Positions 1 through 13,430 of a stretch of DNA of 64,000 nt are shown one piece after another. Below the pieces are notes generated by a model, which was not told the origin of the DNA, did not search any database, and worked only from the letters and a program-made list of their open reading frames with translations. Made by a program: the position numbers and the translations under genes. The first letter of the stretch is position 1. Every line of letters starts with the position of its first letter. The stretch spans positions 17,326,446 to 17,390,445 of the forward strand of contig OZ014411.1 in NCBI GenBank assembly GCA_963965975.1, read 5' to 3'. This stretch comes from Xestospongia bergquistia. Its lineage: Eukaryota; Porifera; Demospongiae; Haplosclerida; Petrosiidae.

Positions 1-1972
1 TGATAATTAAATAGATGTTATACACTAAGATAAGGTCTATTCTGATTAGTGGTTATAAATTAGGAGCAGTCATAGAATTTGTTGGCTATTTGTTAACTTC
101 CAAAAGATTACCTCAACATTTTAAACTATAAATCAAGCGATTTCATCAATTCATTACAAACATGGCAGAACACAGTATAAACAAACATTAGATTTAAAAT
201 GTAACAAAAAGTAATATTACAATCTCAATATTAATGTTATAGATTATATTAGATTACTATTCCGTCATTATGTAAAACGATGAATAACTAATTTGGTGAC
301 TGTAAAGGACTGTGGCGACAGTTGGAACAAGATATATGTGAATTACCTAGTAAATAACATGAGAGGTCCATTCCAAAAATAATTGTGTTAAGTTCTAATA
401 AAGGTGAAATACAGTTATAATAACAAAGCCTAACTAAAAGAATGCAATCAATAAATGCAATGAATTATTTAGAATCAATGATATGACAGACAATAGCTGT
501 AATATTTACAATGTACAGAACTGAGACAATTGGTACCTTATTGCTTTTAGATAATGGCTAAGTTGGATACTCAGTCTACTAAGCCCAAATTTATACATTT
601 TTGTTAGTAATAATGTTATAGTCAATTTGATGCTCAGATATAAACTTGAAGAAAAAGGAAATAATAAAAATATATTTCTCTAATAAAGTATTAGGTCAAA
701 GTGAGTAGGTACACCCTACATAAATTAGACTTTACAACTTCACATGCAAGTGTCATGACGATATCATATCAAGACACTTCTACAGACAAAAACAAAATTA
801 ATATATAGTTGTTTTTATAAAATATAATAATTTGATCACATGATATGTTTGTGTGCTACATCATTTCATTCTATTGTTCTATGGAAATACTGACTTATGA
901 CATTCACTCATTAAAGCTTACAACAGTGTGTAACTCAAGAAAATGCTTATCTTAGCAATAACATAGCTCAAGTAAAAATTTAATACTTTTCTGAACCGTG
1001 GAACAATCAAAGCAAACTTTAGTGATCACAAATTTAGTTTAGAATTTTAGTTTTACAACATGGCACAAAATGTATCATTTAAAATGATAGAAATGTACAT
1101 TAGAAAACAGTAATCATAATTTTAAACTATGCAATACACTTTTACTGAAAAAATCTTTTATTTTAGAAAAGATCTACTTTTACTACTTTCACGAACATAT
1201 GTGTTAGGCTCAGTACTAATCCATTATTCCTCAAATATTTGAAGTACACCTCTTCCGGTATATGTCTCGTGACCAGTATTGAGGAGATAATAACTGACAA
1301 GTGCCACCACTTCTCTAAAAAACAACTGTAAAGAGCCAAACTACCAAGTAAAGGTTAGCTCGTAACAATATTGTGTTTAGAAGTCATCATAATTATGATA
1401 ACTGTGAATAGAATATCATGACATCAGAATAGGTTACTAAACATATACAGTGACTATATAGTCATAAAACTATCAGATACTTTTGACATGCTACACACCT
1501 CTAGCTTTACCCACAAATATAAATAGTAAAAGATTCTAGTTTTGTGATTTCCATCATATATCATGGGAAATGTAGTGATATACACTATGTTATATATGTC
1601 ATTAGTTGTACTGCTAATATCTCTCTGTATTTAACACACTGTATATACACGTTATTACTACACATTGTTTCTCTGTATTGTTTGTAATTATAAGATACGC
1701 CTCTTTCCGTTAGTCTCGTGATCACATTATAGCGTATGACAAAGAAGACGAGTGATTAAGATTGCTATCTAGTGAAATCAAACGATACGTAAGTAAACTA
1801 TAATACTATCTAGAAGTCATGAATATCTAAAAGACATACTTATATGCCTATGATATGTGTAGTAAAAGAACCTTTAAATGATATTCATCAATCATTGGTA
1901 TTCTTTACTACACACATATCCCACATCTCTGACAAATTACTTAGAAACATAACTTTTTCCTATTTACAGAAA

Positions 1973-2138
1973 ATGGAAGAAGATAGTAAAAGTGTTAGAG
2001 AAATGGAACTAGTAGTATCAAGAAAAACTGATCACAAGGAAATCCTACAGTCAGATGAGTGGTTATATTCAGAAAAATATTCAATTGATAGTAGCAGTCA
2101 CACTTCACTTATGATTAGTGGATTATTAATGTTATCAG
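1973..2138 (+). CDS. possible isolated exon, function unknown
   Basis: A 166-nt segment begins with ATG just after a pyrimidine-rich stretch ending in ACAG. It reads as a hydrophilic, Glu/Ser/Lys-rich peptide (start MEEDSKSVREMELVVS) and ends at TCAG followed by GTATAGG, a possible donor. Its composition is more protein-like than its surroundings. No family is recognised and no partner exon was found, so chance is the leading alternative. Confidence 0.15.
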
Positions 2139-2719
2139 GTATAGGACATTTTTACAGGTTAATTAAGCATGCAATACCACACCTCAATATTAAATGGTAT
2201 TAACATTAATGTAGCTTTACAAAGTTCATCATTGAATTGTTCAGTATTGGGAAGAACCTACATAGAAAAATCAGTACAGGTCTTCAATAGCATAGCTATA
2301 CTAACATTATCACAATGATATTTAATACTTTATAACAACTGGTCTGCCATATGCAAAAAATGGATGTCAAAGACAGAGTCCACTAACTTAGAATACAAAC
2401 AGATACCACTATTGGTGTAGACTGATGAGATAAAAAGTGTTATAGTTGAATATTAAGTAATCTGGGAATCAGTATGGATAAAATGTATAATAGTACCAAT
2501 GAGTTGTATCTTACACTTGTACGAAAAGGCCATACAGGCAAGAAGACATCTATTAATAAATGTATAAGTAACAATAACATAGATAAATGGGTGTGGTTAC
2601 TGTGGTATCAATCATTTTGCCTACATAATACTTGTGGAAGTACTTATATAGGTTCCAAACAAGCACTTGCTACTAGAAATTTGAAATATGGTGTCGAATT
2701 ACTTGAGGTATCATATCAT

Positions 2720-2744
2720 ATATAATATATATATATATATATAT
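2720..2744. repeat. (TA)n microsatellite
   Basis: A run of alternating T and A about 25 bases long, seen directly. It is a simple slippage-prone repeat in intergenic DNA. Confidence 0.85.
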
Positions 2745-4552
2745 GGTATATAGCATAAACAACTCAACATAGATATAGTGGGTGTGACTACAGTGATATT
2801 GGTGATTAAATCATTTAATCAGTGATTATTTGATTGTAGGTGGTCTGAAATGAAACAGATAGCTTACCTACAAACTCTAGTAATTTACAATTACTTATTA
2901 GTAAAGTATCTTGTTCCTTAACAAATTAACTATTAAATGTTTTTCAATAGATCCACAGGTTCATGTCCAGAAATGACTTGGCTATTACAAACAAAGTCAA
3001 CAGTTTATCAAACACTACATTAAAACATTTCTCAAATAATGTATTTCAAAGTTGTTCACATCACTGTATAACACTTCATTCATTTACTGTACATGCAATC
3101 ATTGACACATGGTCATATCATCTGTATATCAGTATAAAGTATATGTTTATTAATACTAATGTTTAACATTTGCATATCAATTAATAATAATGTCACATTT
3201 AAAGAAACAATCCATAAGATAATATTTATTGTTAATTTTGTGTGGGAGTGGTTACACACTATTCCATATATGGCTTTTATTAAAGATGTATTATGGATTA
3301 AGAGGTCACGTATTGAATAAACAATTAGTAAACAGATCTAATTATTAAATCTTTTACACACACAAAACAAGTATTGGAGTTATTATCAGTTATACTCACT
3401 GATGTGTTGACTATAATAACTTCAGTTCCAAATTAAGAATGACAATAAATCTTATCAATCATATTACAAATATGCCACAAAGTAGTTATCTTAATATTAA
3501 TTGTAGAATTTGTTTGGTTATTCAATATTGTGAAAATATATGTAAACTACCCACTTTAACCTTGGATATAAAATTGTGTGGTGACAATGTTTTAAAAATA
3601 ATCTTACAAATCTTCAAGATAATTTTTCACTTTAGTCTATTGTCAATACAATAGACTGGCTCATTAAATAAGTTACAGTGTCTTTTGTGATACTTATCTA
3701 TTGCCTTGAGTCCTAGATAGCATGATTGTTTATGTTATAATTACATCACTATTATTATTACATCATCTAGATTAATACTATAATAAACTCTAAATTTAAC
3801 ACCTTGCATGCTACACATGACAGACAATTGCATGTTCATTTGGAATACATTGTTGTATTTAACTTTTGAGTGCAATGAATGGTAGCTATTTAAAGCACTA
3901 ATCAATGATGTTACAATATGTCACAGAACAAAAAATTATTTTGCAGAATAATGTTATAACAAATACTATATATAATCTCATTTTACAATGACATGTACTA
4001 CAAAAATTGCAAGCATGTTTTGTATGAGATATAATAATATAATAATACTATCTACGGAGGTGCATATTATCATAGTAGCCAGATATAAAATATCTTAAAT
4101 GGGATATTCCTTTTTGGGTATACCAAATATTATCTTCAATGACACAATGATTCCTAATACATTAAGTCTATAAATAGTTTTATATCTATCTGTCAGTATA
4201 CAATATACTCTAGAATTTCTGCACCAGTACACACTATAGTATACACAGAGCAATTCCCCAGCCAATAAATTAATGATATAAATTAGTCACTAACCTATTG
4301 TAGTTCTTCTCTAGTCATAGTAGAATTTACTCACCCGTAACAGATAGAGCAGCTACACAGCAAAGATTTTACAGACATTTAATGTCCCTCCTACGTCACC
4401 TCCCACTGAATTTTAAAATTTAAAATTAAGTGAGTACTTCCTATTAATATTTCAATATGTAATATGATGTTTGACACTAATTGAAATACACATACTATAG
4501 CTACATGCTACATGCTACCTAACAGACTACAATAACATAAAATATTGTTCCT

Positions 4553-7500
4553 CTACAAGTACTTCATGTTTTTCCTATCAATATTTTCAATATCAAAATG
4601 ATTTTCAAAATGTTGAATCTCTGTCTCCTTTGGGATCTTGTTCTTTCCATATACCATAATAACCACTTTTCTAGCTGTTGATGATCCAGAGATATAATGC
4701 TGAAAGAACTCAAACAAGTCCTTCCCTGTTATTTGCTTGAGAGCTGCCTGTAACTGCTGGTTGTGATCAAACTGTTCTAAACCAGTGTGAATTTGTTCCC
4801 AGTAATGCTCACTTGATTCAGCAAGAGAGGAATCTTTACGTTGTAAAATGGAATTATATGTACTTTTAAGCTTTTCAAATTCCAATGCACTTTCAGTAAA
4901 TTGACGAAAGTCTGATGAATAGTCAAGTAAAAATGCATCAATTTGTTGCAAAATAGTCACTGGAGAGTTTTCGATAGATTGAACGAGAATTTGAAATGAT
5001 TCAATACCCTCATTAACAAACTGTAGACACAATACAACATGTCCCAGCTGTTGCTGTTTTCTAAAAACCTCTAAACATTGATGCTATGGGATAAAGAGAA
5101 CACATTATTATTTAAGTTGTTAACATAAACAACATAATTGTAATGCCAGTTACATTGTTCTTTACCTGCATATGCATTGAGAATAATCCCAATAGGAGAG
5201 AACGATTTAATGATCTCTCTGAGCATATTATTTCTTCATTGTGTTGCCACCTCTTAACACACTCTTGACCAATCTATAAAAAAGGCATGTACTTATTAAC
5301 CTAACAGTGAATATAATGTAAGAGCAAATTATAACAACAAGGTAGATGTTAAATTTATATCATAATATTTCTCTTAATCAATTCTATAATGATCAAAACC
5401 CTAAGCTATCTTTCTTTGCCAATAAACAAGTAACAATTTATATGTATACAATATTGTGAGATCTTATATAACAACTCTCTACCTGATAAATAATATTGAC
5501 AACAGAGTTATTATCTTCTTTATCGAGAGCAGGTATCACTATGCTGTAGTTACCAGGTGAGACAGTAAGCCTAACTCTCTGATAAGATCCTTCAGGTTCA
5601 GTGGACTGAGGATTACTTAGAGCCAGTGAAAAGGAGTGAACAAATTCCAAAGCCTATAATGAAAAACAAATGTTGGAATAATGCTTTAATTTTATATTTT
5701 GCATCTGCTTCTTGATACAATACAATTAGCTATTATGTAATTAAGGTACATCAATAGACGATTTATCTTTAACTGACAAGGCACTCCCATTTACAATGCA
5801 TGTAAAGTATCTAGTTATGTCAGAAATGTCAAGTGTTAATCAACTGTAGTGTAAAGCAGAATGATACACAAATCAATGGTATAGTTTCACTGACCATGAA
5901 TCCCATTATATTGCCATGTACATAACAGAGAAGGGAGGGAGATACTCGTAGAAAGTACCGAGCATGTTGTCTTAATGTTGCAGGTGACACACTAATGTTA
6001 AGCTCTGACATTAACTCCCAGTAAGACCAGAAATGTCGCTGCATAATGTAACTAGAAGAAGTAAAAGTATTATATTCACTATAATTATACTTGTATATTA
6101 GCATCTCCTACCTTTGTAAATATTGTACTGTATATAGATAGGGTGGAGTTGTTTGATTGTAGTTATTATAGTAATCCTTCAGATTTGTCTTTGCTTTATT
6201 AAACAAATCTTGATCAATATCAGTTGTTGTATTCTTTAAAGCTACAAATAAAAGAATATGAAATCAGAAACATCATATACATATATTGCATTGAAATAAG
6301 GTACAATATTCAATAGTTTAAGAGATTAAATCAAATGAAATGATGTAAAGTCAGTAATTTAATAACTAAATGGAATAAGAAATCATTAAGATATCACATA
6401 AGACTTGACTAGTAAACTACAATCCTATATCTATAATGTATGTACATTATTATCAATGACCTACATTATTACTATTTGTACTTATCTTATGAGTGTACAA
6501 TAGAAATAGAGACATCAGTCTGTGAACGAGTTCTATTAAAACAAACCTGCTGATACTGTCTCTATAAATTTTGTCATAGCCTTCATGTCACTGTATCCAT
6601 TGAGATGAACATGTAGACCTCTAAGTGTTGGTATAATTGTATAAGAATAACCAAGACTACGTGCTGTGCTGGTTTGAGTTGATAGTACATTGGTAAGATA
6701 CATAGCCAGCAATTGTGTGTACACTAAAGAAATGTTATAAACCAAAAAAAAATACATGAAAGAACAAATGGATTGATGGATGAATGAATGGATAGATAAA
6801 TGAATCAATGGATGAATGGATGAGTGGATGGATAAATGAATCAATGGATGAATGGATAATGAATGGATGAATAAAAGAATCATAGGATGAATGGATGAAG
6901 AATAGAAATAATAAAAAAAGTGTATGGTGTTTGGTGACTGTAGTACTATACACTTCAAATTAGAAAACTCTACATTCACATCAACTATATATTGAATATA
7001 ACCCTTTGGCTAAGACAGTCTAGTCATCACACAATTGCATTTGTTTAATGAATCATATTGTGAGTAAACTGAGTCAGTAACAAAGTAATATAAAAGGATT
7101 AAAATGAATGAGAATGGGAAGGTGGTCTATAGGGTGGGATGAGCATATTTCTTCTTACTTGTATATCGTGGTTTTATAAAAGATTGCTGTACAAGATCAG
7201 ACTGTATATCACAATAAATGTAAACTTTGGGCTCTTGGAACTGAGTATCATGTAACCACCATACTGTAGTACCCTGCATACCTACAATGAATATTAGTTT
7301 ATTGCTACTATTGTATACAATAACATTACATATAGACTACATTGGCACAAGGTATCTAGCTTAAAAGTGTTTATCATGTCCTCTCAACAATGATCCCAAA
7401 AACATGATCATGTAATGTGTCATAAATATAATGATTACTCTTACTTTGTATAAGTTTGATAGGTTTGTTCTGTGAGTTTGCAGGTGTTGGCAGAATGTGA

Positions 7501-10500
7501 AGATTTGTAGGGATGTATTGGTTAGGTGATGGCAATTTTAAAGAGGGCACTCCCATCCTCTTCCAGGTGTCAGTTAAGTTATTAGTAATATTGACCACCT
7601 GTGTTAGAAGGAAACAACAAAGACAATCATGATAGTTAATATGTTCATCTAATAAAACAGTAAGGTATATATTCATGTGTTGCAGTAGCATGAAATAATA
7701 TATGATGTCAGGGTTAAGTATACTATGTTCGAAGAGGTTAACATGAGCACTATTTAATTCTTATAGTCAATACAGCTAGTGTTTGATAACTAAATCTCCT
7801 AATAATATGCAATAAAGCATTACTCCATAACTAGGATTGTGTGGTGGTAGTCAGTGCTACAGTATAATAAGTATTGCCTAAAAACTAGTGTTGTGTGTTG
7901 GTAGTTAGTGCTATTGTACAATCAAGTATTACCTCATAACTAGTGTTGTGTATTGGTTCTTTTAATGTCAGTGATTTAGGAAGTGGTAAAGACATATTTA
8001 TATCTTGTAGCGAAGACAGAAACGTTTGATTTGATAACAGTTTTGATCCCAGAAATATAAGCATATTTGAAGAAGTCAACTTAGAGACAGTGTCTATAAG
8101 AAGAGTATGATTAAATTTAAAACAATCAGGACTTAGGAGAAGATTTTCAGGATCTTTGACATGTTTCATTCTTACTGAGAGAGTTCTATACAAATTGAAA
8201 CATCAATATAATATTATGTATGTTTACTTAACTATTATTAAGTGACTTAGATATAAGGTTGTTTATGACACATAAGATTATCTTTTCTTTGAACTGTATG
8301 AAATAACAGCTTAAAGTATAATATATAGCTTACGAGATATATTCTATTGGGTCTTCCTTCAGTTCTTTAAAATTGAAATTGAATTTAAATTTTGCTATTT
8401 CAGTATAATCCTTCCATAGTGGTTGCCATTGAAGTTCACTTAGCCTTTCTAGCATTTTAATGTACTGTAAATTTGTAGTTACCACCTGACTAGTATTTTG
8501 TAGCCCTTTAGGTGTTAGTTCAATCTTGACAGTAAACAAAGAGTAGGTGATTGTTTCCAATTCAACACCTAAAAAACAATAGTTATTAGAGCACTTTATA
8601 AAATAATAGACTACATGTACAATGTCTATATTTGTATGCATTACTCAAAATTTTAACATTGTAAATTCAAAGAATGCTATAAGAAGTATAACCATAGGAC
8701 AAACCTGCTATCAAAGAGGATGCCCATCCTTGTTTTTGTAAGTGATCTAAAATAGATCCAGGACCTTCATTTCCAATTAGGTGTGAGAGAAATGGTAACA
8801 CCTGTTCACGATACTTTTCTAAATGAGAGCACACCTATATGTAAAAGGTATGAGAGAACATTCCATTGATTTAAAAATTGAGCAATGCTATAAGCAAAAG
8901 ATGTACTATATAACAGTGTTGTCAATGATATCATATCATGCATTTGTATAAATCCATTGTCATCTTATAAGAATAAACACCTAACCTGCCAGTACAGTGT
9001 TAGAGTATGTTCTTTTACTGACAATGGCTCATAGTAGATAATTTTCCCATTATATGATGTAGGGAAAGATGTAACGTTAGTGTAGTTACATTCACTCTCA
9101 GTCATGTCTTGTGGTACATCTGAAAACATTGAAGATACTAATTGAGAGAGTGTACCAATTGGTTCTTGACTGTGCACAACAAGGTCCATCTGTAAGGGAG
9201 ATTTTCAATAATTGAAAAGAAAATTAAATTGTGCTTGTATATTTTATTTATAATGTATATTACTAGCAATAAAAATAGTTATGTTTACTTTAACGACTTT
9301 TTTGTTACATACTATGCATATTGACTATGTCACAACACAAAAACTAATAGCAACAGTATTATTTACCTTATTAGCTGTGTAATGTTGGGCATAAAACTTA
9401 AACATTTCCTCTTTTAAATGACCACTTTCATTAAGCGTAGTAAGGGTTCCAGTACTAAAACTATTAAAGGGATGAAGAGGATTTGAAATATGTTTTAGTA
9501 GTTGCCAAGATCTCCACACATCAGACTTTAGATCTTGTTTATGTTCATCATCGACAACTTTTAATTCTTGACTAATTGCATTGTCAGTGAGACGAAGTGA
9601 AACAAAAAAAGCTGCAAATTTTGTGAGTGCTTCTTTAAAATGGTCTGAATTTACTGAAAAATAAAAGTTGGTATGTTCTGATGCTGTATATGCATTGTAA
9701 AAACCTCCATTTTCTCTAACATAAGAAGTAAAGTCATCTTCATTTGGATATTGTTGACTGGAAAATGTAAGCATATGTTCACAAAAATGTGCCAAGCCTT
9801 CATAACCTTTAGGACTATTGAAACTACCAGTACTTATGTCTAAAGCAACAGTACTGGTATTAGTGCTAGAGTCTGATATAAAAAGAACTTGTAGACTGTT
9901 ATTAAGCTTCAAATAGGTGTAGTTGTTTTTATCAAATGAAGATTTGAGAACTGGCTGGTAATGTAAAAACTTTAAAGCATTGGAATCTACATCACCAATA
10001 TGTTCTTCCACATTTATTTTATTGATAGCTTGCATTTTGTTTGTGATATGATGAAAAGATATGTTGTCCTTAATATAGTCAGATTTATTTGACGATGATG
10101 AAGGATACTTTGGATGCTTGGGCTCACTTGGATTTGTTCTTTTTTTCATAGATTGATTGTTTTCCAAAGTTTCTTCATTTTCCTTGCTTTTATCTCCTAT
10201 AATTTCCTTGCCATTTATACTAGGTGTACTTGTTACTTTATCAGTGATGGGGGATTTTGTTGAACTAGTAGTTGATAACTTAGATGTGGACAGTTTGTCT
10301 GATCTAGCAGTTGATGGCTTAGAGATGGATAGCTTGACTGAGCTAGTAGCAGAAGGGTTAGAAATGGATGGTTTGGCTGAGTTAACAGTTGATGTCTTAG
10401 AGACAGACTGCTTGGCTGTGTTAGTAGTTGATGGTTTAGAGATTGATTGTTTGGTTGAACTAACTGTTGATGGCTTGGAAAAGGACTCTTTTGCTGAACC

Positions 10501-12102
10501 TGATGGCTTAGAAATAGATGGCTTGACTGAGTTAATGGTTGATGGCTTGGAAAAGGACTCTTTTGCTGAACTAGTAGTTGATGGCTTAGAAATGGATGGC
10601 TTGGGTGAGTTAACAGTTGATGGTGTGGAAATGGACTGCTTTCCTGAAATAGTAGTTGATGGCTTAGAAATGGATGGCTTGGGTGAGTTAACAGTTGATG
10701 GTGTGGAAATGGACTGTTTTCCTGAACTAGTAGTTGATGGCTTAGAGATAGATGGTTTGGTTGAACTAGCAGTTGATGGCTTAGGAATGGATGATTTGTC
10801 TGAAGTAGTAGATAATGACTTAGAAATGGACTGTTTAGCTGAGCTAGTAGCTGATGGCTTAGAAATAGATGACTTGACTGAGTTAATGGTTGATGGCTTA
10901 GAAAAGGACTCTTTTGCTGAACTAGTAGTTGATGACATAGAAATGGATGGCTTGGGTGAGTTAACAGTTGATGGTGTGGAAATGGACTGTTTTCCTGAAC
11001 TAGTAGTTGATGGCTTAGAGATAGATGGTTTGGCTGAGCTAACAGGTGAAGGCTTAGAAATGGATGGTTTGGCTGACTTAACAGTTAATAGCTTGGAAGT
11101 GGACTCATTGGCTGTGTTAGTAGTGGATGGCTTAGAGACTGATTGTTTTGTTGAACTAACAATTGATGGCTTAGAGATTGATGGTTTGGAATGCATAGTG
11201 ATGGATGATTTAGTAGTTGATGCAACAGAGATAGACGAAGTCCCTTGTGTAGAAACAGTTGGTTTAATCACAGAGCTAGTTGCTGAAGGCTCTGATGATG
11301 AGGTATACTTACGAGTTACTTTGACATTGCCTTTAACAAATATACTACTAGACTTTTCAAATGATGAAGATCTCATATGTACACTGGTTGTGACTGGTGT
11401 TGCATATGTACTTTTACTAATTGTTGATTTCGGTTTTACTCGTGAAACAGTGTCTGATTTTAAATTTGGTGGTCCATCATTTGATGTAAGTTGGGATGAC
11501 ATTATGGTATTGGTAAGTGGTGGCAAGTTGGACTTTCCGTTGACATGTTTTGAATGAACCATTCTATATGCTCCATGCTTTTCTGTGTTAACTACAGTTT
11601 TCTTAAGAGATGGTAAAGGTGTGGAAGGAGGGGTAGATACAACAGCAGATGAAGTAGTAGCTGTTATTGATGTTGCACTTGTGCCTGAGCTCTCAGTTAC
11701 TCTTCTTGTGGACTTGGACTTCTTTGGTTTAGTTGCTTTAAGTTTAAGAGAGGGAGTGGGATGTATAATGGCATCAACATCGCTACTTTCTACAGTATTG
11801 GCTTTAACAGTCTCTTGTGCACTGTCTGATTTTGTAGTGACTTTACTGCGCTTTTTTGGCAGTTTAGTGGTTTGCTGAGTAGTAGAATGATGTCGAAAAC
11901 TGCTTTTTATTTTCTTGTTGGAAGAAATGGTAATTTGATCTTTTAATTGCTTTGGAATATCTTTAGAGTCACCAGTGGTACCAACCCTTGTAGTCTTGTC
12001 TGTGTTTGATGTATCTTTCAGGACATACTGTAGGAGAGGAATACTAACTGCAATTGCTAATACAAGAATACCAAAAAGAATGGCACAGTTTGTCAGTTTC
12101 AT
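4553..12102 (-). CDS. membrane-anchored insulysin-like M16 metallopeptidase with Ser/Thr-rich repeat stalk
   Basis: Thirteen exons join with GT-AG introns and no frame break: 9367-12102, 8986-9189, 8705-8834, 8334-8568, 7933-8185, 7445-7598, 7159-7281, 6547-6723, 6112-6241, 5895-6051, 5483-5653, 5166-5273 and 4553-5083, giving 1702 codons plus TAG. Residues 6-27 form one hydrophobic segment without an obvious signal cleavage site, so a type II anchor is likely. Residues about 30-700 are Ser/Thr/Lys/Pro-rich; 300-620 are degenerate 14-residue repeats. The peptidase begins near 714 and is close in length to whole insulin-degrading enzyme (~990 against 1019 residues). The inverted zinc motif HFCEH lies at 772-776, and the third ligand E853 sits 81 residues after H772, as in IDE. 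The C-terminal half keeps the Arg of the RxxxQLGY segment (R1534) but has His (1541) in place of Tyr. The acidic insert of nardilysin is absent. Expected activity is zinc-dependent cleavage of peptides; a luminal or extracellular site is inferred from the anchor. The start is the first ATG before the hydrophobic segment, about 130 bases after a TATA box. Confidence 0.9.
6759..6905. repeat. GGATGAAT-type minisatellite in M16 intron 7
   Basis: Tandem, imperfect repeats built from ATGGATGAATGA and ATGAATCAATGG units fill about 145 bases of intron 7 (6724-7158) of the M16 peptidase gene. The minus-strand reading looks like a Ser/Ile/His repeat peptide, but the exon starting at 6723 ends before it, so it is not coding. 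Confidence 0.8.
10230..11200 (-). repeat. repeat-coding tract for the Ser/Thr/Pro stalk of the M16 peptidase
   Basis: Within exon 1 the DNA is an imperfect tandem array of about 42-base units coding for variants of SISKPSTTSSAKQS. Roughly 23 units fill residues about 300-620. Some neighbouring units are nearly identical at base level, which shows recent unit exchange. The composition (Ser and Thr with regular Lys and Pro, very few hydrophobic residues) fits an extended, probably O-glycosylated stalk; glycosylation is inferred. The same DNA has a 466-codon open frame on the plus strand, a by-product of the repeat. Confidence 0.8.
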
Positions 12103-12231
12103 GATGTACTTTTGTCAAAACAACTGTGCTAAAATAATCCAGATGATTTTAATAAATGGCAAGACATGTATGATGTATGGTTTCACTAAGGATAGGTGAG
12201 GTCAATCAACATTATGATAAACTAGTCTGGG

Positions 12232-12240
12232 TTTTATATA
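12232..12240 (-). promoter_or_regulatory. TATA box candidate for the M16 peptidase gene
   Basis: The minus strand reads TATATAAAA here, about 130 bases upstream of the start codon at 12102. A start of transcription near 12205 would give a 5' leader of about 100 bases. The match is perfect, but the DNA is AT-rich, so chance is possible. Confidence 0.45.
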
Positions 12241-12369
12241 CTGACAGCACCGCTATACTACTACTTGAATAGCTATAATTTAGTCTTATATCATATATTA
12301 TTAATAATTTACACACAAAGCAAGACATTCAGTCCTGACACTGTTTTGGATCATAATATTATACAACTA

Positions 12370-12910
12370 TCATTTGTGAATTTTAGTGCTTTTACTTCAT
12401 TATTGTAAATAACTATCAAAACTATGAATAGAATTAAAGTGTGCACACTCAGCATGTTGCTGCACAACTTTTAGTAACCCCCAACTTGACTGAATTTTAG
12501 TTTTAAGTCAATCTTGTAACATTGTGTTGAACAAATATATATTCTTATTCACTTAGCTATGGTCATACCTACCCACTATACTTCAGTAGTTTGACAAATT
12601 AAAAACTTAAATAGGTAACTTTTAGCTGTTTGATGCTCATTAATATTTCCCACTATATGGTATTGTTATTTGTGAATGATAAAGTTGAAGTTAAACTACA
12701 TGATTAATGGATTTTAAGAATCTTCTATGCTAGTCTATAATTCACGAACATTTAAAGGTACGTTGTACATTATTGACTGTTTAGACACTACTTTAAGTAT
12801 ATTTATCAATGGCATTTCTAAACAATCAGTAGCCAAGATAGTAGATTATTACACTCTCATAATAACAAAACAAGTTATAGTCTTCAGTAGTAGGGCTAGC
12901 AATTGGTCTA
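12370..12910. repeat. dispersed repeat family 1, copy 1
   Basis: Several blocks recur at 17010-17500. The block around 12385-12455 (with 'aactatcaaaac-atgaatagaatt-aagtgtgcac') and the block around 12800-12910 recur in the same orientation. A block near 12640-12705 ('aatatttcccactatat') recurs inverted near 17266-17346. The pattern suggests an old rearranged non-coding repeat; no transposase signature is seen. Confidence 0.55.
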
Positions 12911-13020
12911 GAAATCTTGTGGTTAATAAGTCAAAAATTACTTCACTTTTGTCTATTGTTCTTTGTTCTATTCAAGTTCTGTATCTTGTTTTTTATGATA
13001 TGCTTTTTGTTAAGTCAAAA

Positions 13021-13430
13021 TTGAAATATTTTAAAAATGTATGTTGTACCATGACATTGATCATGTACCCCTAACACTAGTAAAGTACATACAAAACAAA
13101 TAGTCTTGTCTGCTCTTTCATATTTTATAATACTTACATCAATTTAGACTGTGGCAGAAGTGACATAACCTTATGTTCTTTGTAAAAATATTCCTGTAAA
13201 TGAAATTTGATTTTAATTAAAGTAGTAATTCTAAGACTTCAGAGATAAACTTTATTACTAAAAAGACTTTCATTCATACTACTTATGAGGTCAGGCTTGG
13301 AATGGGTAAATCTGTAGGTCTAGAGGCTATGAAAATAGTTCTCACTTATTCTAACATTGTTTAGTGTGTCAGCTAGTGTACAGTAAGAAATATGTGATAA
13401 ATGATATTGTTGTATACAACTAGCTAGTCA
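13021..13430. repeat. dispersed repeat family 2, copy 1
   Basis: This stretch resembles 20835-21330 and its duplicate 24333-24828, and in part 27490-27665. Shared stretches include 'gtacatacaaaaca', 'tgtctgctc' and 'cagttagtgtacagtaa' variants. It looks like a diverged non-coding member of the family that later became part of the tandem 3.5-kb unit. Confidence 0.55.

Larger units (their letters stand above)
1..4500. other. AT-rich intergenic region
   Basis: No frame here shows a recognisable protein, and no RNA gene is evident. The short open frames are AT-rich and lack domain signatures. The stretch lies beyond the 3' end of the M16 peptidase gene on the minus strand. One exon-like piece (1973-2138) and one (TA)n run are listed separately. 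Two loosely similar pieces, near 1250-1275 and 1697-1725, share a 'cctctt-ccg-t...gtctcgtga' pattern and may be an old small repeat. Confidence 0.6.

Noticed and set aside
6536-6979. Ser/Ile/His-rich repeat peptide extending the M16 exon 8 frame
   Set aside because: The extension comes from an intronic GGATGAAT minisatellite; the exon has a clear acceptor AG at 6724-6725.
10157-11557. 466-codon open frame on the plus strand
   Set aside because: It is the complement of the Ser/Thr stalk repeats in exon 1 of the M16 gene; the repeat has few codons whose complement is a stop. The peptide is a monotonous Asp/Glu/Leu/Val repeat with no domain.
12727-13074. 115-codon plus frame
   Set aside because: Part of it lies in dispersed repeat families 1 and 2, and the composition is AT-driven; no domain.
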